Assembly: GCA_017436785.1 (NCBI GenBank)
Contig: JAFSCK010000017.1
Coordinates: forward strand, 1-64,000
Source: Oscillospiraceae bacterium
Lineage (GTDB): Bacteria; Bacillota; Clostridia; Oscillospirales; Oscillospiraceae
Reading direction: 5' to 3'
DNA length: 64,000 bases
Shown: positions 51,289 through 61,864 of the stretch, one piece after another
Layout of the letters: every line of letters starts with the position of its first letter
Position numbering within the stretch: the stretch's first letter is position 1
Made by a program: the position numbers and the translations under genes
The notes under the pieces: generated by a model
Seen by the model: only the letters and a program-made list of their open reading frames with translations
What the model was told of the DNA's origin: nothing
Database searches by the model: none

Positions 51289-51720
51289 TTACGTTGTCGG
51301 CTGGAAAATCAATTCGTCATAGCCGGTTTCCGGATCCTCTTCCACACCGAAGACCACACCGGGAAGCTCTGCGATCACCAGTTCGCAGGTGGTGTTGATG
51401 ATGCAGCCGGGAGTAAGATGGCCGCCGATGGTGCTTAGATCCTCTTTGGAGAGGGCAATGTGCAGATGACAGCGCTGTGCGCTGACGGTGCCGTTGAGGC
51501 TGACGATCTCGCAGTGGTCGGTAATGTCCCGGATGGTCACGCCGCTGGCATCCCGGACCCGTCCCTTGGAAATGCAGCCAACGGCAGACAGGACAACGCC
51601 TGCGCGGATGTTTTTCTCCTTGGCAATGTCCTTGATGGACAGCAGGAGGTCGTCCCCACGGTGCAGCCGAACGCTGTGGCAGGCCATGGGGCCGAAGGTA
51701 GATAGAAGTGTATTGTTCAT
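51289..51720 (-). CDS. PPC (DUF296) domain protein
   Basis: A 143-residue single-domain protein of the plants-and-prokaryotes conserved (PPC/DUF296) family. Motifs: HSVRLHRGDDLLLSIKDIA, GVVLSAVGCIS, LNGTVSAQRCHLHIALSKED and GGHLTPGCIINTTCELVI. In plants the domain is fused to AT-hooks; stand-alone bacterial forms form trimers with a metal-binding His cluster and have no clear function. The ATG at 51720 has AAAGAGG upstream; a longer frame to 51750 overlaps a family B palindrome. Confidence 0.87.
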   Translation of the reverse strand: MNNTLLSTFGPMACHSVRLHRGDDLLLSIKDIAKEKNIRAGVVLSAVGCISKGRVRDASGVTIRDITDHCEIVSLNGTVSAQRCHLHIALSKEDLSTIGGHLTPGCIINTTCELVIAELPGVVFGVEEDPETGYDELIFQPTT

Positions 51721-51734
51721 AAAAAACCTCTTTT

Positions 51735-51763
51735 TGTAGGGCGGGGTCATGACCCCGCCCTAC
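51735..51763. repeat. Family B palindrome
   Basis: Perfect copy of the TGTAGGGCGG...CCGCCCTAC palindrome with core GGGGTCATGACCCC, directly between the PPC-domain and nitroreductase genes. Confidence 0.8.
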
Positions 51764-51765
51764 CG

Positions 51766-52299
51766 TTACTCTGCGAAACTGACCAGTTCGGACAGATCCT
51801 TACGCACCTTTTTCCGCAGTACTTCTCCCTCTTTGGCATAGCCAAGGGTGATGACAAGGCGGACGGGGTGATTCAGACCGCAAATTTCCCGGATCTTCGC
51901 ATCGTCCAGCCAGCCCAAAATGCAGGTGGAGAGACCCTGTGCCGCAGCTTCGGCGGTGAGATAGGCCGTGGTGATGCCGATGTCGATGGAGCGGTAGTCG
52001 TTACCCTTGACCTTGGCACCGAGGGCTGCGGATTTGACGTAGGGCATTTCCGATACCACGATCATGACAGGGGCCTGCACCGCGAATTTGTTCATGCCGC
52101 CCATGCCCCGGGTGGCCAGTGCTACCTGCTTGGCAGCTTCCCCGCGGCAGACGGTGAGCTTATAGGGCTGACCGTTGCAGGCAGAGGGTGCCAGCCGGGC
52201 TGACTCCAAAATGGCGTCCAGCTTTTCCTGCTCTACCATCTTCGTTTCGTCATATGCCCGGCAGGACTGCCGTGCCTTGGCAATTTCTAAAAAATCCAT
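51766..52299 (-). CDS. Nitroreductase-family flavoprotein
   Basis: FMN-dependent NAD(P)H oxidoreductase of the nitroreductase fold, 177 residues (the short type). Motifs: the N-terminal ARQSCRAYD, LAPSACNGQPYKL (FMN binding) and AAAQGLSTCILGWLD. The start is ATG 52299 after GGAGG on the minus strand. Physiological substrate is unknown. It precedes the PPC-domain gene in the same direction, with a palindrome between them. Confidence 0.9.
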   Translation of the reverse strand: MDFLEIAKARQSCRAYDETKMVEQEKLDAILESARLAPSACNGQPYKLTVCRGEAAKQVALATRGMGGMNKFAVQAPVMIVVSEMPYVKSAALGAKVKGNDYRSIDIGITTAYLTAEAAAQGLSTCILGWLDDAKIREICGLNHPVRLVITLGYAKEGEVLRKKVRKDLSELVSFAE

Positions 52300-52361
52300 A
52301 ACACTAACCTCCATTTTTCTTTTTATTATATCGACTTGGCAAAGCAGTGTCAATTGAAAAG

Positions 52362-52398
52362 GTGTCATTGCCACGTCGCTTCGCTCCTCGCAATGACA
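52362..52398. repeat. Family A repeat, single half
   Basis: GTGTCATTGCCACGTCGC followed by TTCGCTCCTCGCAATGACA; only one arm with an abrupt start, a half element. Confidence 0.65.
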
Positions 52399-52403
52399 AA
52401 ATG

Positions 52404-52431
52404 AAGCACGAACCCGGCTGGGTTCGTGCTT
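52404..52431 (-). terminator. Terminator of the DUF815 ATPase gene
   Basis: AAGCACGAACCC pairs with GGGTTCGTGCTT around GGCT. It lies just after the ATPase stop on the minus strand, with TTCATTTTG as the tail. Confidence 0.75.
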
Positions 52432-52437
52432 TGTTTC

Positions 52438-53640
52438 TCATTGCTTTGCCAGCAGGCCGTCGATGAACTGGGTAGCGGCCCGGGCGCTTCTGCCGCCTCT
52501 TCCGAGAGCGAAGCGTTCTGCCAGCATATCCAGCTCGGAAGTCTCCATGGTCACACCCTTTTCCTGTGCAAGGTGGTGAACGATGCCAAGGTAGACTTCC
52601 TTGTTGGGCTTCTGGAAGGTGACTTGAATGCCAAACCGCTCCGACAGGGAGAGAAGCTCCTGCATGGTATCGTTGCGGTGGACATCATCGCCGTCCCGGC
52701 TGGAGAAGCTTTCCTTCACCAGATGGCGGCGGTTGGAGGTGGCGTAGATCACCACATTTCGGGATTTTGCAGACACGCTTCCCTCCAGAATGGCCTTCAG
52801 GGCGCTGAAATTGTCGTCGTCCTTCTGGAAGGACAGGTCATCGATGAACAGAATGAATTTCAGCGGATTTGTGTTCAGCTCGTCCAAGATCGCGGGAATG
52901 GCGTGGAGCTGCTCTTTCCGGACCTCCAAGATCCGCAGGCCCTTGTAGCTCAGCTCATTGACCACCGCCTTGACGGTGGAGGACTTGCCGGTACCGGCAT
53001 CGCCGCTTAGAAGAATGTTGGCGGCGGGCTTTCCCTCCAACAGGGCAAGGGTATTGTCCAGAATGATCTGCTGCTCCCGCTTGTAGTCGATGAGGGAGGC
53101 CAGACGGGTCTTATCAGGATTGTGAACAGGAACGATCTGCCCCTCGGCGTTGACATAAAACATGTGGTGCCGGGCATAGATGCCGTAGCCGAATTTGCCG
53201 ATGTTCTCGCAGCGCTTGCGGTAGTGGCCGGCAATGTCCACAGTCTCTGCCTTGAAGCTGGGCAGATAGCCCTCCCAGTTCAGGCCCAGCCGCAGCTTTT
53301 TGGGGGTCAGGTCGGCCACAGCCTGCAAAATTTCCAGTTCATGGCGAACGCTTTCCACCATTTCCTCCACGGGTTCCAGACCGCGGCCAATGCGGCGGAT
53401 GTAGGTGTTTTCGTTGTCGCCCACGATCTGCTGGACGTACTGGGCCAGGGTAGTGCTTCCGGCATCATACAGCCGGGACACAAATTCGGCATATTTCGCC
53501 ACGGAACCGGCGGTGGAATCGCTGTCCAGACTGCCAAGATACCGGCTTAGGGCAGACAGCACCGGATCGTTCAGCAAATTCCGGAAAATGGCCAGAGAAT
53601 GGAGCCGAATATTCAAAGTTGAAAGTTCACTGGATCTCAT
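52438..53640 (-). CDS. DUF815 family ATPase
   Basis: A 400-residue AAA-type ATPase of the DUF815 family. The N-terminal half (residues 1-195) is helical with no recognised motif; the C-terminal half has Walker [10 protein letters not shown], Walker [11 protein letters not shown] and sensor [10 protein letters not shown]. The ending [19 protein letters not shown] is a family signature. Function is unknown. Its ATG overlaps the ilvD stop as ATGA, so it is translationally coupled to a branched-chain amino acid gene, which is unexpected. Confidence 0.9.
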   Translation of the reverse strand: MRSSELSTLNIRLHSLAIFRNLLNDPVLSALSRYLGSLDSDSTAGSVAKYAEFVSRLYDAGSTTLAQYVQQIVGDNENTYIRRIGRGLEPVEEMVESVRHELEILQAVADLTPKKLRLGLNWEGYLPSFKAETVDIAGHYRKRCENIGKFGYGIYARHHMFYVNAEGQIVPVHNPDKTRLASLIDYKREQQIILDNTLALLEGKPAANILLSGDAGTGKSSTVKAVVNELSYKGLRILEVRKEQLHAIPAILDELNTNPLKFILFIDDLSFQKDDDNFSALKAILEGSVSAKSRNVVIYATSNRRHLVKESFSSRDGDDVHRNDTMQELLSLSERFGIQVTFQKPNKEVYLGIVHHLAQEKGVTMETSELDMLAERFALGRGGRSARAATQFIDGLLAKQ

Positions 53641-55298
53641 ACGTTCAGAATCGCACCCTTTGCGCCGGAGGATACCAGAGCAGCATACCGCTTCAAGTAG
53701 CCGGACAGCTCCTTCTTCTGAGGAACGAAATTGGCCATACGCTCAGCCAGCTCCTCGTCGGAGATCTTCAGCTCCAGCTTGGAATTGGGAATATCGATGG
53801 AAATGATATCGCCGTCCCGGACCACGCCGATGACACCGCCGGAGGCAGCCTCGGGGGAAACGTGTCCGATGCAGGCACCCCGGGTAGCACCGGAGAACCG
53901 TCCGTCGGTGATCAGGGCAACGGAATTGCCCAGACCCATGCCCATGATGGCAGAGGTGGGGTTCAGCATTTCCCGCATGCCGGGACCGCCCTTGGGGCCT
54001 TCGTAGCGGATGACCACCACATCACCGGCAACGATCTTTCCTGCATTGATGGCGGCCTGTGCATCCTCTTCACAATTGAAGACCTTGGCGGGACCCTCAT
54101 GGACCAGCATTTCCGGCAGCACAGCGCTGCGCTTGACCACGCTGCCCTCGGGAGCCAGATTGCCCCGGAGCACGGCGATGCCGCCGGTGGCGGAATAGGG
54201 GTTCTCCACGGTGCGGATGACGGAGGTATCCTTGTTGACGGCGGTGGCGATATTTTCGCCCAGCGTCTTGCCGGTGACAGTCATGACGGAGGTATCCAGC
54301 AGGTTCAGCTTGGTCAGCTCCTTCAGCACAGCGTAAACGCCGCCTGCCTCGTTCAGGTCCTCCATGTAGGTGGGACCTGCGGGAGCCAGATGGCACAGGT
54401 TGGGGGTCACGGCACTGATGGCATTGGCCATGTCCAGATCAAAGTCCACGCCGCACTCGTTGGCAATGGCGGGCAGGTGGAGCATGGAGTTGGTGGAGCA
54501 GCCCAGCGCCATGTCGGCAGTCAGGGCGTTGCGGATGGCAGCAGCGGTCATGATATCCCGGGGGCGGATATTGTTCTTCACCAGCTCCATCACCTGCATA
54601 CCGGCGTGCTTGGCAAGCTCGATACGGGCGGAATATACGGCGGGAATGGTGCCGTTGCCCCGCAGTCCCATGCCAAGGACTTCGGTCAGGCAGTTCATGG
54701 AGTTGGCGGTGTACATACCGGAGCAAGAACCGCAGGTGGGACAGGTGCCCTCTTCACAGATGCGGAGCTGCTTTTCATCGATCTTACCGGCGGTGTAAGC
54801 GCCGATGGCCTCGAACATGGAGCTTAAGGAGGTTTTCTTGCCGTCCACCCGGCCTGCCAGCATGGGACCGCCGGAGACGAAAATGGTGGGGATATTGACC
54901 CGGGCCGCAGCCATCAGCAGGCCGGGCACGTTCTTATCACAGTTGGGCACCATCACCACACCGTCAAAGCCGTGGGCACGGAGCATGGACTCGGTGGAGT
55001 CGGCAATGAGGTCACGGGTCACCAGAGAATACTTCATACCCTCATGGCCCATGGCAATGCCGTCACAGACGGCAATGGCGGGGAACACGATGGGAGTACC
55101 TCCAGCCATGGCAACGCCCAGCTTCACGGCATCCACGATCTTGTCCAGATTCATATGGCCGGGAACGATCTCGTTGTAGGAGCTGACCACAGCGATGAGA
55201 GGCCGCTGCTGCTCCTCATAGGTCAGGCCAAGGGCATGGTACAGGCTGCGGTGGGCCGCATTCTGGGGGCCGTTGACGACCTTATCTTTCATCATCAT
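53637..55298 (-). CDS. ilvD: Dihydroxy-acid dehydratase
   Basis: Iron-sulfur enzyme of valine, isoleucine and leucine synthesis; dehydrates dihydroxy-isovalerate and the methylvalerate analogue. The 553-residue protein has cluster ligands in [11 protein letters not shown] and [18 protein letters not shown], and the C-terminal [16 protein letters not shown] motif. It starts MMMKDK; the first ATG (55298) has AGGA seven bases upstream. It is the last ilv gene of the minus-strand run and overlaps the DUF815 ATPase gene by four bases. Confidence 0.96.
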   Translation of the reverse strand: MMMKDKVVNGPQNAAHRSLYHALGLTYEEQQRPLIAVVSSYNEIVPGHMNLDKIVDAVKLGVAMAGGTPIVFPAIAVCDGIAMGHEGMKYSLVTRDLIADSTESMLRAHGFDGVVMVPNCDKNVPGLLMAAARVNIPTIFVSGGPMLAGRVDGKKTSLSSMFEAIGAYTAGKIDEKQLRICEEGTCPTCGSCSGMYTANSMNCLTEVLGMGLRGNGTIPAVYSARIELAKHAGMQVMELVKNNIRPRDIMTAAAIRNALTADMALGCSTNSMLHLPAIANECGVDFDLDMANAISAVTPNLCHLAPAGPTYMEDLNEAGGVYAVLKELTKLNLLDTSVMTVTGKTLGENIATAVNKDTSVIRTVENPYSATGGIAVLRGNLAPEGSVVKRSAVLPEMLVHEGPAKVFNCEEDAQAAINAGKIVAGDVVVIRYEGPKGGPGMREMLNPTSAIMGMGLGNSVALITDGRFSGATRGACIGHVSPEAASGGVIGVVRDGDIISIDIPNSKLELKISDEELAERMANFVPQKKELSGYLKRYAALVSSGAKGAILNV

Positions 55299-55344
55299 AG
55301 GGATTCCTGCTTTCTTCTTTGAGATTAAGGAAATGGAGAAAAGC

Positions 55345-55458
55345 TGTCATCCTGAGCGGAACGAAGTGAAGTCGAAGGATCTTCGCACCGATTTGAACTA
55401 TGCAGTAACGATAGTGCGTAGATCCTTCGACTCCGCTTACGCTCCGCTCAGGATGACA
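55345..55458. repeat. Family C inverted repeat (TGTCATCCTGAGCGG type)
   Basis: Left arm TGTCATCCTGAGCGGAACG and right arm the inverse CGCTCAGGATGACA, with AAGGATCT and AGATCCTT inside. The arms can fold back over about 40 bases. It lies between ilvC and ilvD. A degraded B-like palindrome (GGGAGG/CCTCCC) follows at 55471-55499. Confidence 0.7.
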
Positions 55459-55510
55459 TAGATGTCAGATTGCGGGAGGAGCAATGCCCCTCCCCTACAA
55501 TTTGGTTTGA

Positions 55511-56560
<1,050 letters not shown>

Positions 56561-56564
56561 TTAC

Positions 56565-56664
56565 ATGTCATTGCGAGGAGCGAAGCGACGTGGCAATCTC
56601 CTTCCCGTCAGCAAAAGCTGGAGGGGATTGCCACACCAGTCTGCGGACTGGTTCGCAATGACAA
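56565..56664. repeat. Family A palindromic repeat between ilvN and ilvC
   Basis: Left arm ATGTCATTGCGAGGAGCG type, right arm the inverse CCAGTCTGCGGACTGG hairpin type; a mixed element inside the ilv run. Confidence 0.8.
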
Positions 56665-56670
56665 TATAGT

Positions 56671-57177
56671 CTACAGATTGGTTACCCGCCGGATGGTGGT
56701 AGCGCCTCTTTGCAGGCTCACCACACCGGTGCGGCAGATCTCCAGAATGCCGAACTCCTTCATCAGGTGGACGAAGTTATCGATCTTGCGGCTGTCGCCG
56801 ATCATCTGGATCATGATGGATTCTTTCGTGTAATCCACCACCTTGCCCTCGTAGGCATCGGAGGCGGAGCGGACATCCTCCCGGGTCTCGGAGGAATTTT
56901 TGATTTTAATGAGCAGCAGCTCCCGGTTGACGGTTTCCTCGTTGCTCAGCTCCTGCACGGATACGATATCCGGCAGCTTGTAAAGCTGGTTGATAAGCTG
57001 CTCCTTCTTGATGCCGTCGCCCTCAGACTGGACGGTGATGCGGGAATACTCCTCGGATTCGGTTTCCGACACCGTCAGGGAAATGATGTTGAAGGCACGG
57101 CGGCGGAACATGCTGGTGACCCGGTTCAGAACGCCGAACTGATTGTTGACCAGAATGGCTACGGTAAATTTCTTCAT
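56671..57177 (-). CDS. ilvN: Acetolactate synthase small (regulatory) subunit
   Basis: Regulatory ACT-domain subunit of acetohydroxyacid synthase; binds valine for feedback control. 168 residues from ATG 57177. The N-terminal ACT starts VAILVNNQFGVLNRVTSMF, and a C-terminal regulatory domain follows (ELLLIKIKN, YEGKVVDYTKESIMIQMIG). The ilvB stop TGA lies one base before this ATG (TGATATG), so the subunits are coupled; an in-frame GTG nine bases upstream (57186) is a less likely start. Confidence 0.94.
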   Translation of the reverse strand: MKKFTVAILVNNQFGVLNRVTSMFRRRAFNIISLTVSETESEEYSRITVQSEGDGIKKEQLINQLYKLPDIVSVQELSNEETVNRELLLIKIKNSSETREDVRSASDAYEGKVVDYTKESIMIQMIGDSRKIDNFVHLMKEFGILEICRTGVVSLQRGATTIRRVTNL

Positions 57178-57178
57178 A

Positions 57179-58849
57179 TCAGTCACCGATCCTTACAATG
57201 ATATCGCCCATAGAGCCGCCGGGGGGAACCATAGGAAGCACAAGCTCCTCTTTGTCCATGGGGCACTCAATGAGACAGGGGCCGTCATAGGCAAAACCTT
57301 CGGCAAGGGCGGCATCCAGCGCCTCCAAAGAGGCCACCCGGGTTGCCTTCAGGCCGAAGCCCTCGGCGACTTTTACAAAGTCCGTACCTCGGGGAGCAAG
57401 GTCTGTGTTGCTGTAGCGCTTATCACAGAACAGGGTCTGCATCTGCCGGACCATGCCCAGCACGCTGTTGTTCAGCAGCAGGATCACCATGGGAATCTTA
57501 TTGGCTGCGGCGGTGGCCATTTCTGTCAGGTTCATGCCAAAGCTGCCGTCGCCGGTGATGAGAATGGGATGCTCATGGGTGCCCATCTGGGTGCCGATGG
57601 CAGCGCCCATGCCGAAGCCCATGGTGCCGAGACCGCCGGAGGAAATAAATCTGCGGGGATTTTTAAAGTTCAGATACTGGGCAGCCCACATCTGGTGCTG
57701 GCCCACATCGGTGGCAACGGGAGTGGTTTCCGTCAGGTGGCGGTTTACCACGTTCATGACATTCCGGGGGGTGAGCCCATCCCGGGTATCGAGGGAAGCG
57801 GCTTCCTCCTCCACCAGTTGGCTGACTTTTTCCCGCCATTGGGGATGGTCCTGCTTGTGGATCAGGGGCAGCAGCTTTTGGAGGGTCTTCTTGATATCGC
57901 CCCGGAGACCATGGGCCGCCTGAACGGATTTGCTCAATTCAGCACCGTCAATATCGATGTGGACGATCCGGGCGCTGCGGACGAATTTGCTCCGGTTGCC
58001 GGTGCAGCGGTCGTTGAAGCGGCAGCCCAGCGCGATGATCACATCGGCATTGTGCATGGCCGTGGAGGAGGCAAAGTGGCCGTGAAGGCCCTGCATGCCG
58101 AGGAACCGGGGATAGTCCGTGGGAATGGCGGATATGCCCATCAAAGAGCAGCCGATGGGGGCATCGATCAATTCTGCCAGCTGCAAAAGCTCGTCCTGGG
58201 CCTCGCTGGTGATGAGGCCGCCGCCAAAGTAGATGTAGGGCCGCTCTGCGGTATTGATACAGTCGGCAGCCTGCTGAATGCGGATATCCTTGGCAGGGAA
58301 GGGCTCGTCCAGAGGCAGGGGAGGCAGGGGCTCGTAGTCATACATGGCAACCTGCACATCCTTGGTCACGTCCACCAGCACGGGGCCGGGACGGCCGGAG
58401 GCCGCCAGTTGGAAAGCATCCCGGATGGTCTCCTGCAGACAGTCAATGGAAGTCACAAAGTAGTTGTGCTTGGTGATGGGCAGGGTGATACCGGTAATAT
58501 CGATCTCCTGAAAGCCGTCGGTACCGATGACAGTGTTGGGCACGTTGCCGGTGATGGCCACCATGGGCACAGAGTCCAGAAAGGCGGTGGCGATGCCGGT
58601 GACCAGATTGGTGGCACCGGGACCGGAGGTAGCCAGACACACACCCACCTTGCCGGTGGAGCGGGAGTAACCGTCGGCGGCATGGGCCGCGCCCTGCTCG
58701 TGGGCTACGAGAACATGGTGGATCTCATCCTGATATTTGTAAAGGGAATCGAAAATGTTGAGGACCTGACCGCCGGGATAGCCGTAGAGGACATCAACAC
58801 CCTGATCGATGAGGGTACGAACGATGATATCGGAACCGCAAAGTTTCAT
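57179..58849 (-). CDS. ilvB: Acetolactate synthase large (catalytic) subunit
   Basis: ThDP-dependent enzyme that condenses pyruvate with pyruvate or 2-oxobutyrate. 556 residues from ATG 58849 with AGAAAGGA upstream. Motifs: GYPGGQVLNIFD, the catalytic Glu in HEQGAAHAADGYSR, FAD-binding region TSGPGATNLVTG, and the ThDP/Mg motif GDGSFGMNLTE ending in NNSVLGMVRQ. It is followed directly by its small subunit. Confidence 0.96.
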   Translation of the reverse strand: MKLCGSDIIVRTLIDQGVDVLYGYPGGQVLNIFDSLYKYQDEIHHVLVAHEQGAAHAADGYSRSTGKVGVCLATSGPGATNLVTGIATAFLDSVPMVAITGNVPNTVIGTDGFQEIDITGITLPITKHNYFVTSIDCLQETIRDAFQLAASGRPGPVLVDVTKDVQVAMYDYEPLPPLPLDEPFPAKDIRIQQAADCINTAERPYIYFGGGLITSEAQDELLQLAELIDAPIGCSLMGISAIPTDYPRFLGMQGLHGHFASSTAMHNADVIIALGCRFNDRCTGNRSKFVRSARIVHIDIDGAELSKSVQAAHGLRGDIKKTLQKLLPLIHKQDHPQWREKVSQLVEEEAASLDTRDGLTPRNVMNVVNRHLTETTPVATDVGQHQMWAAQYLNFKNPRRFISSGGLGTMGFGMGAAIGTQMGTHEHPILITGDGSFGMNLTEMATAAANKIPMVILLLNNSVLGMVRQMQTLFCDKRYSNTDLAPRGTDFVKVAEGFGLKATRVASLEALDAALAEGFAYDGPCLIECPMDKEELVLPMVPPGGSMGDIIVRIGD

Positions 58850-58872
58850 GTCATCATTCCTTTCTAAAGGGA

Positions 58873-59946
58873 TTACTGGAGATTCTCCAAAATCAGCCGT
58901 CCCATTTCGGTGCAGCCGACTTGTTTGCAATTGGGGGCCATGATGTCGCCGGTGCGGTAGCCTGCATCCAGAACTTTGGAAACGGCATTCTCAATGGCAT
59001 CAGCTTCCTTGGGCAGATCGAAAGAGAAGCGCAGCATCATGGCGGCAGCCAGAATGGTGCCGATGGGGTTGGCAATATCCTTTCCGGCAATGTCGGGGGC
59101 AGAGCCGTGGATGGGCTCGTACAGTCCCCGGCTTCCCTCACCCAGAGAGGAGGAGGGGATCATGCCGATGGAGCCGATGATCATGGAGGCTTCATCAGAG
59201 AGAATGTCGCCGAACATGTTTTCTGTCACGATGACGTCAAACTGGCTGGGATCCTTGACGATCTGCATGGCGCAGTTGTCCACCAGCATATCGGAAAGCT
59301 GTACATCGGGATATTCGGCAGCCAACTCGTGCATTACGGTTTTCCACAGCCGGGAAGAATCCAATACGTTGCTCTTTTCCACGCTGCAAAGGCGCTTGCC
59401 ACGCTTTTGGGCAGTCTCAAAGCCGATGCGGCCAATGCGGCGGATCTCACTTTCCGAGTAGCGCAGTTCGTCGATGGCAGTTTGCTCGCCGCCTTCGTAA
59501 ACGGTTTCGTGCTTACCGAAGTAAATACCGCCGATCAGCTCCCGAACGATGATAAAATCGATGCCTTTGTCCACGATCTCCTGTTTCAGAGGAGAGGCGG
59601 AAGCCAGCTGGGGCCAGATCTTGGCGGGACGGTTATTGGAATAGACACCCATGCCTGCGCGCAGCCGCAGCAGACCCTTTTCCGGGCGCATGGGACCGGG
59701 GACATCGTTCCACTTGGGGCCGCCTACGGCACCCAAGAGAACACTGTCGGAAGCAAGGCACTTGTCAAGCTCCGTCTGGGGCAGGGGATCGCCCCATTTA
59801 TCAATGGCGCAGCCGCCCATGTCCACATCAGTGTATGTAAATTCGTGTCCATACAGGGCTGCGATCTTATTCAGAACCAGCAAAGCCTGTGCCACGATCT
59901 CCGGGCCGATGCCGTCGCCCCGGATCACTGCAATGGTGCGTTTCAT
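58873..59946 (-). CDS. leuB: 3-isopropylmalate dehydrogenase
   Basis: NAD-dependent oxidative decarboxylation in leucine synthesis. 357 residues with AVIRGDGIGPEIV at the start, LLGAVGGPKW, RELIGGIYFG, the metal site region MFGDILSDEASM, and PIHGSAPDIAGKDIANP (NAD loop). AAGGAGATG precedes the start. It follows leuD after four bases and precedes ilvB after 23. Confidence 0.97.
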   Translation of the reverse strand: MKRTIAVIRGDGIGPEIVAQALLVLNKIAALYGHEFTYTDVDMGGCAIDKWGDPLPQTELDKCLASDSVLLGAVGGPKWNDVPGPMRPEKGLLRLRAGMGVYSNNRPAKIWPQLASASPLKQEIVDKGIDFIIVRELIGGIYFGKHETVYEGGEQTAIDELRYSESEIRRIGRIGFETAQKRGKRLCSVEKSNVLDSSRLWKTVMHELAAEYPDVQLSDMLVDNCAMQIVKDPSQFDVIVTENMFGDILSDEASMIIGSIGMIPSSSLGEGSRGLYEPIHGSAPDIAGKDIANPIGTILAAAMMLRFSFDLPKEADAIENAVSKVLDAGYRTGDIMAPNCKQVGCTEMGRLILENLQ

Positions 59947-59950
59947 TGTA

Positions 59951-60436
59951 TCACATCTCCTTCAAGGAAGCAAGTAATCCGCCCTTTTTGATGATATTTT
60001 GTATAAATTCCGGGAAGGGCTCTGCCTGATAGGTCTTGCCTGTGGTGATATTGCTGATAATGCCGGTATCGAAATCCACTGCCACCCGATCCCCGGGCTG
60101 GATCTCCTCCGCAGCCTGCTCACATTCTAAGATGGGCATGCCGATATTGATGGCATTCCGGTAAAAAATTCGGGCAAAGCTCTTGGCAATGACGCAGCCG
60201 GTGCCGCAGGTCTTGATGACCAGCGGGGCATGCTCCCGGGAGGAGCCGCAGCCGAAATTCCAGCCGGCTACCATGATGTCACCGGGCTTAACCTGCTTGA
60301 CGTATTCTGTATCGATATCCTCCATGCAGTGCTTGGCAAGCTCGGATGCCACGGAGGTGTTTAAGTATCGGGCGGGGATGATGACATCGGTATCCACGTT
60401 GTCGCCATATTTGAAAACCTTACCTTGTGTCTTCAT
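59951..60436 (-). CDS. leuD: 3-isopropylmalate dehydratase small subunit
   Basis: 161 residues, the short LeuD of the archaeal/clostridial type that pairs with a 420-residue LeuC. Motifs: [31 protein letters not shown] and [21 protein letters not shown] before the ATG overlaps the leuC end; four bases separate the genes. Forms the isomerase heterodimer with LeuC. Confidence 0.96.
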   Translation of the reverse strand: MKTQGKVFKYGDNVDTDVIIPARYLNTSVASELAKHCMEDIDTEYVKQVKPGDIMVAGWNFGCGSSREHAPLVIKTCGTGCVIAKSFARIFYRNAINIGMPILECEQAAEEIQPGDRVAVDFDTGIISNITTGKTYQAEPFPEFIQNIIKKGGLLASLKEM

Positions 60437-60439
60437 AGC

Positions 60440-61699
60440 TCAATCCTCCTTGGGGGCAGTGATATAGCCGGTGAGAGCGGAAGCGGCGGCGGTGGCGGGG
60501 CTGGCGAGGTAAACCTCGCTGTCCACATGGCCCATGCGGCCTACGAAATTTCGGTTGGTGGTGGCGATGCAGCGTTCACCCGCTGCCAGAATGCCCATAT
60601 AACCGCCAAGGCAGGGGCCGCAGGTAGGGGTGGAGACCACGGCACCGGCATCGATGAAGGCGGTGAGGTAGCCCCGCTCAATGCACTCCCGGTAAATCGC
60701 CATAGTGGCAGGAATGATGATGCAGCGGACACCGGGAGCAACGGAATTGCCATTCAGAACTTTGTAAGCTGCTTCCATGTCCTCCATCCGTCCGTTGGTG
60801 CAGCTGCCGATGACCACCTGATCGATCTTGATGTCGGACAGCTCCGCAGCGGGATGGGTGTTTTCAGGCAGGTGGGGGCAGGCCACCGTAGGAACGATTT
60901 TACTTAGATCGATCTCGTAGACAGCCTCATACTCTGCGTCGGCATCGGCGCTGTAAACCACGGGGGTCCGCTCGCAGCGGCCCTCCATATACTGCATGGT
61001 GATTTCGTCCACGGGGAAGATGCCGTTTTTGGCACCTGCCTCGATGGCCATGTTGCAGATGCACAGCCGGTCATCCATGGACAAGCTGGCAACGCCCTCG
61101 CCCACGAACTCCATGGATTTATACAGTGCGCCGTCCACACCGATCATTCCGATGATGGTGAGGATCACATCCTTGCCGCTGCAGTTGGAGGCAAGTTTTC
61201 CGGTAAGCTTGAACTGGATGGCGGAGGGCACCTTGAACCACGCAGTGCCGGTGGCCATACCGGCTGCCATATCAGTAGAGCCAACACCGGTGGAGAAGGC
61301 ACCTAAGGCACCGTAGGTGCAGGTATGGGAGTCGGCGCCGATGATGCAGTCGCCGGCAGTGACCACGCCCTGCTCGGGCAGAAGGGCATGCTCAATGCCC
61401 ATTTTTCCCACATCGTAGAAGTGGCTGACGCAATGGGCACAGGCAAACTCCCGGCACTGTTTACTCTGCTCTGCGGCCTTAATGTCCTTATTTGGCACAA
61501 AATGGTCCAGAACGATGGCGATTTTGTCTTTATCGAAAACGGAATCAAAGCCGTTCTTTTTAAATTCATTGATGGCAACGGGGGTGGTGATGTCGTTGCC
61601 AAGGACGATGTCCAGCTTGGCCCGGATCAGCTGTCCTGCGTTAACGGATTCCAGCCCCGCGTGGGCGGCCAGAATCTTCTGGGTCATAGTCATTCCCAT
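60440..61699 (-). CDS. leuC: 3-isopropylmalate dehydratase large subunit
   Basis: Aconitase-family [4Fe-4S] enzyme that isomerises 2- to 3-isopropylmalate. 419 residues from ATG 61699, with AAGGGAG upstream. Cluster ligands are in VIGSCTNGR and PTCGPCLGG. The N-terminal [14 protein letters not shown] segment is the substrate loop. The in-frame extension to 61789 is palindromic repeat sequence, so it is not coding. Confidence 0.96.
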   Translation of the reverse strand: MGMTMTQKILAAHAGLESVNAGQLIRAKLDIVLGNDITTPVAINEFKKNGFDSVFDKDKIAIVLDHFVPNKDIKAAEQSKQCREFACAHCVSHFYDVGKMGIEHALLPEQGVVTAGDCIIGADSHTCTYGALGAFSTGVGSTDMAAGMATGTAWFKVPSAIQFKLTGKLASNCSGKDVILTIIGMIGVDGALYKSMEFVGEGVASLSMDDRLCICNMAIEAGAKNGIFPVDEITMQYMEGRCERTPVVYSADADAEYEAVYEIDLSKIVPTVACPHLPENTHPAAELSDIKIDQVVIGSCTNGRMEDMEAAYKVLNGNSVAPGVRCIIIPATMAIYRECIERGYLTAFIDAGAVVSTPTCGPCLGGYMGILAAGERCIATTNRNFVGRMGHVDSEVYLASPATAAASALTGYITAPKED

Positions 61700-61721
61700 A
61701 ATTACTTTCTCCCTTAAAACG

Positions 61722-61856
61722 CTGTCATTGCGAGGAGCGAAGCGACGTGGCAATCTCCTAAACATTCGGGAAACTTTTGGGGATTGCACCCCAAGGGCAT
61801 TTCCTCGCTTCGCTCAGGGCACCACGCCAGTCTGCGGACTGACTCGCAATGACATT
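61722..61856. repeat. Family A palindromic repeat, expanded copy
   Basis: Left arm GAGGAGCGAAGCGACGTGG type. The right side carries CCTCGCTTCGCTCAGGGC and then the CCAGTCTGCGGACTGA hairpin and CTCGCAATGACAT end, so it is longer than the others. Located between leuA and leuC. Confidence 0.7.
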
Positions 61857-61864
61857 CTTCTCTG

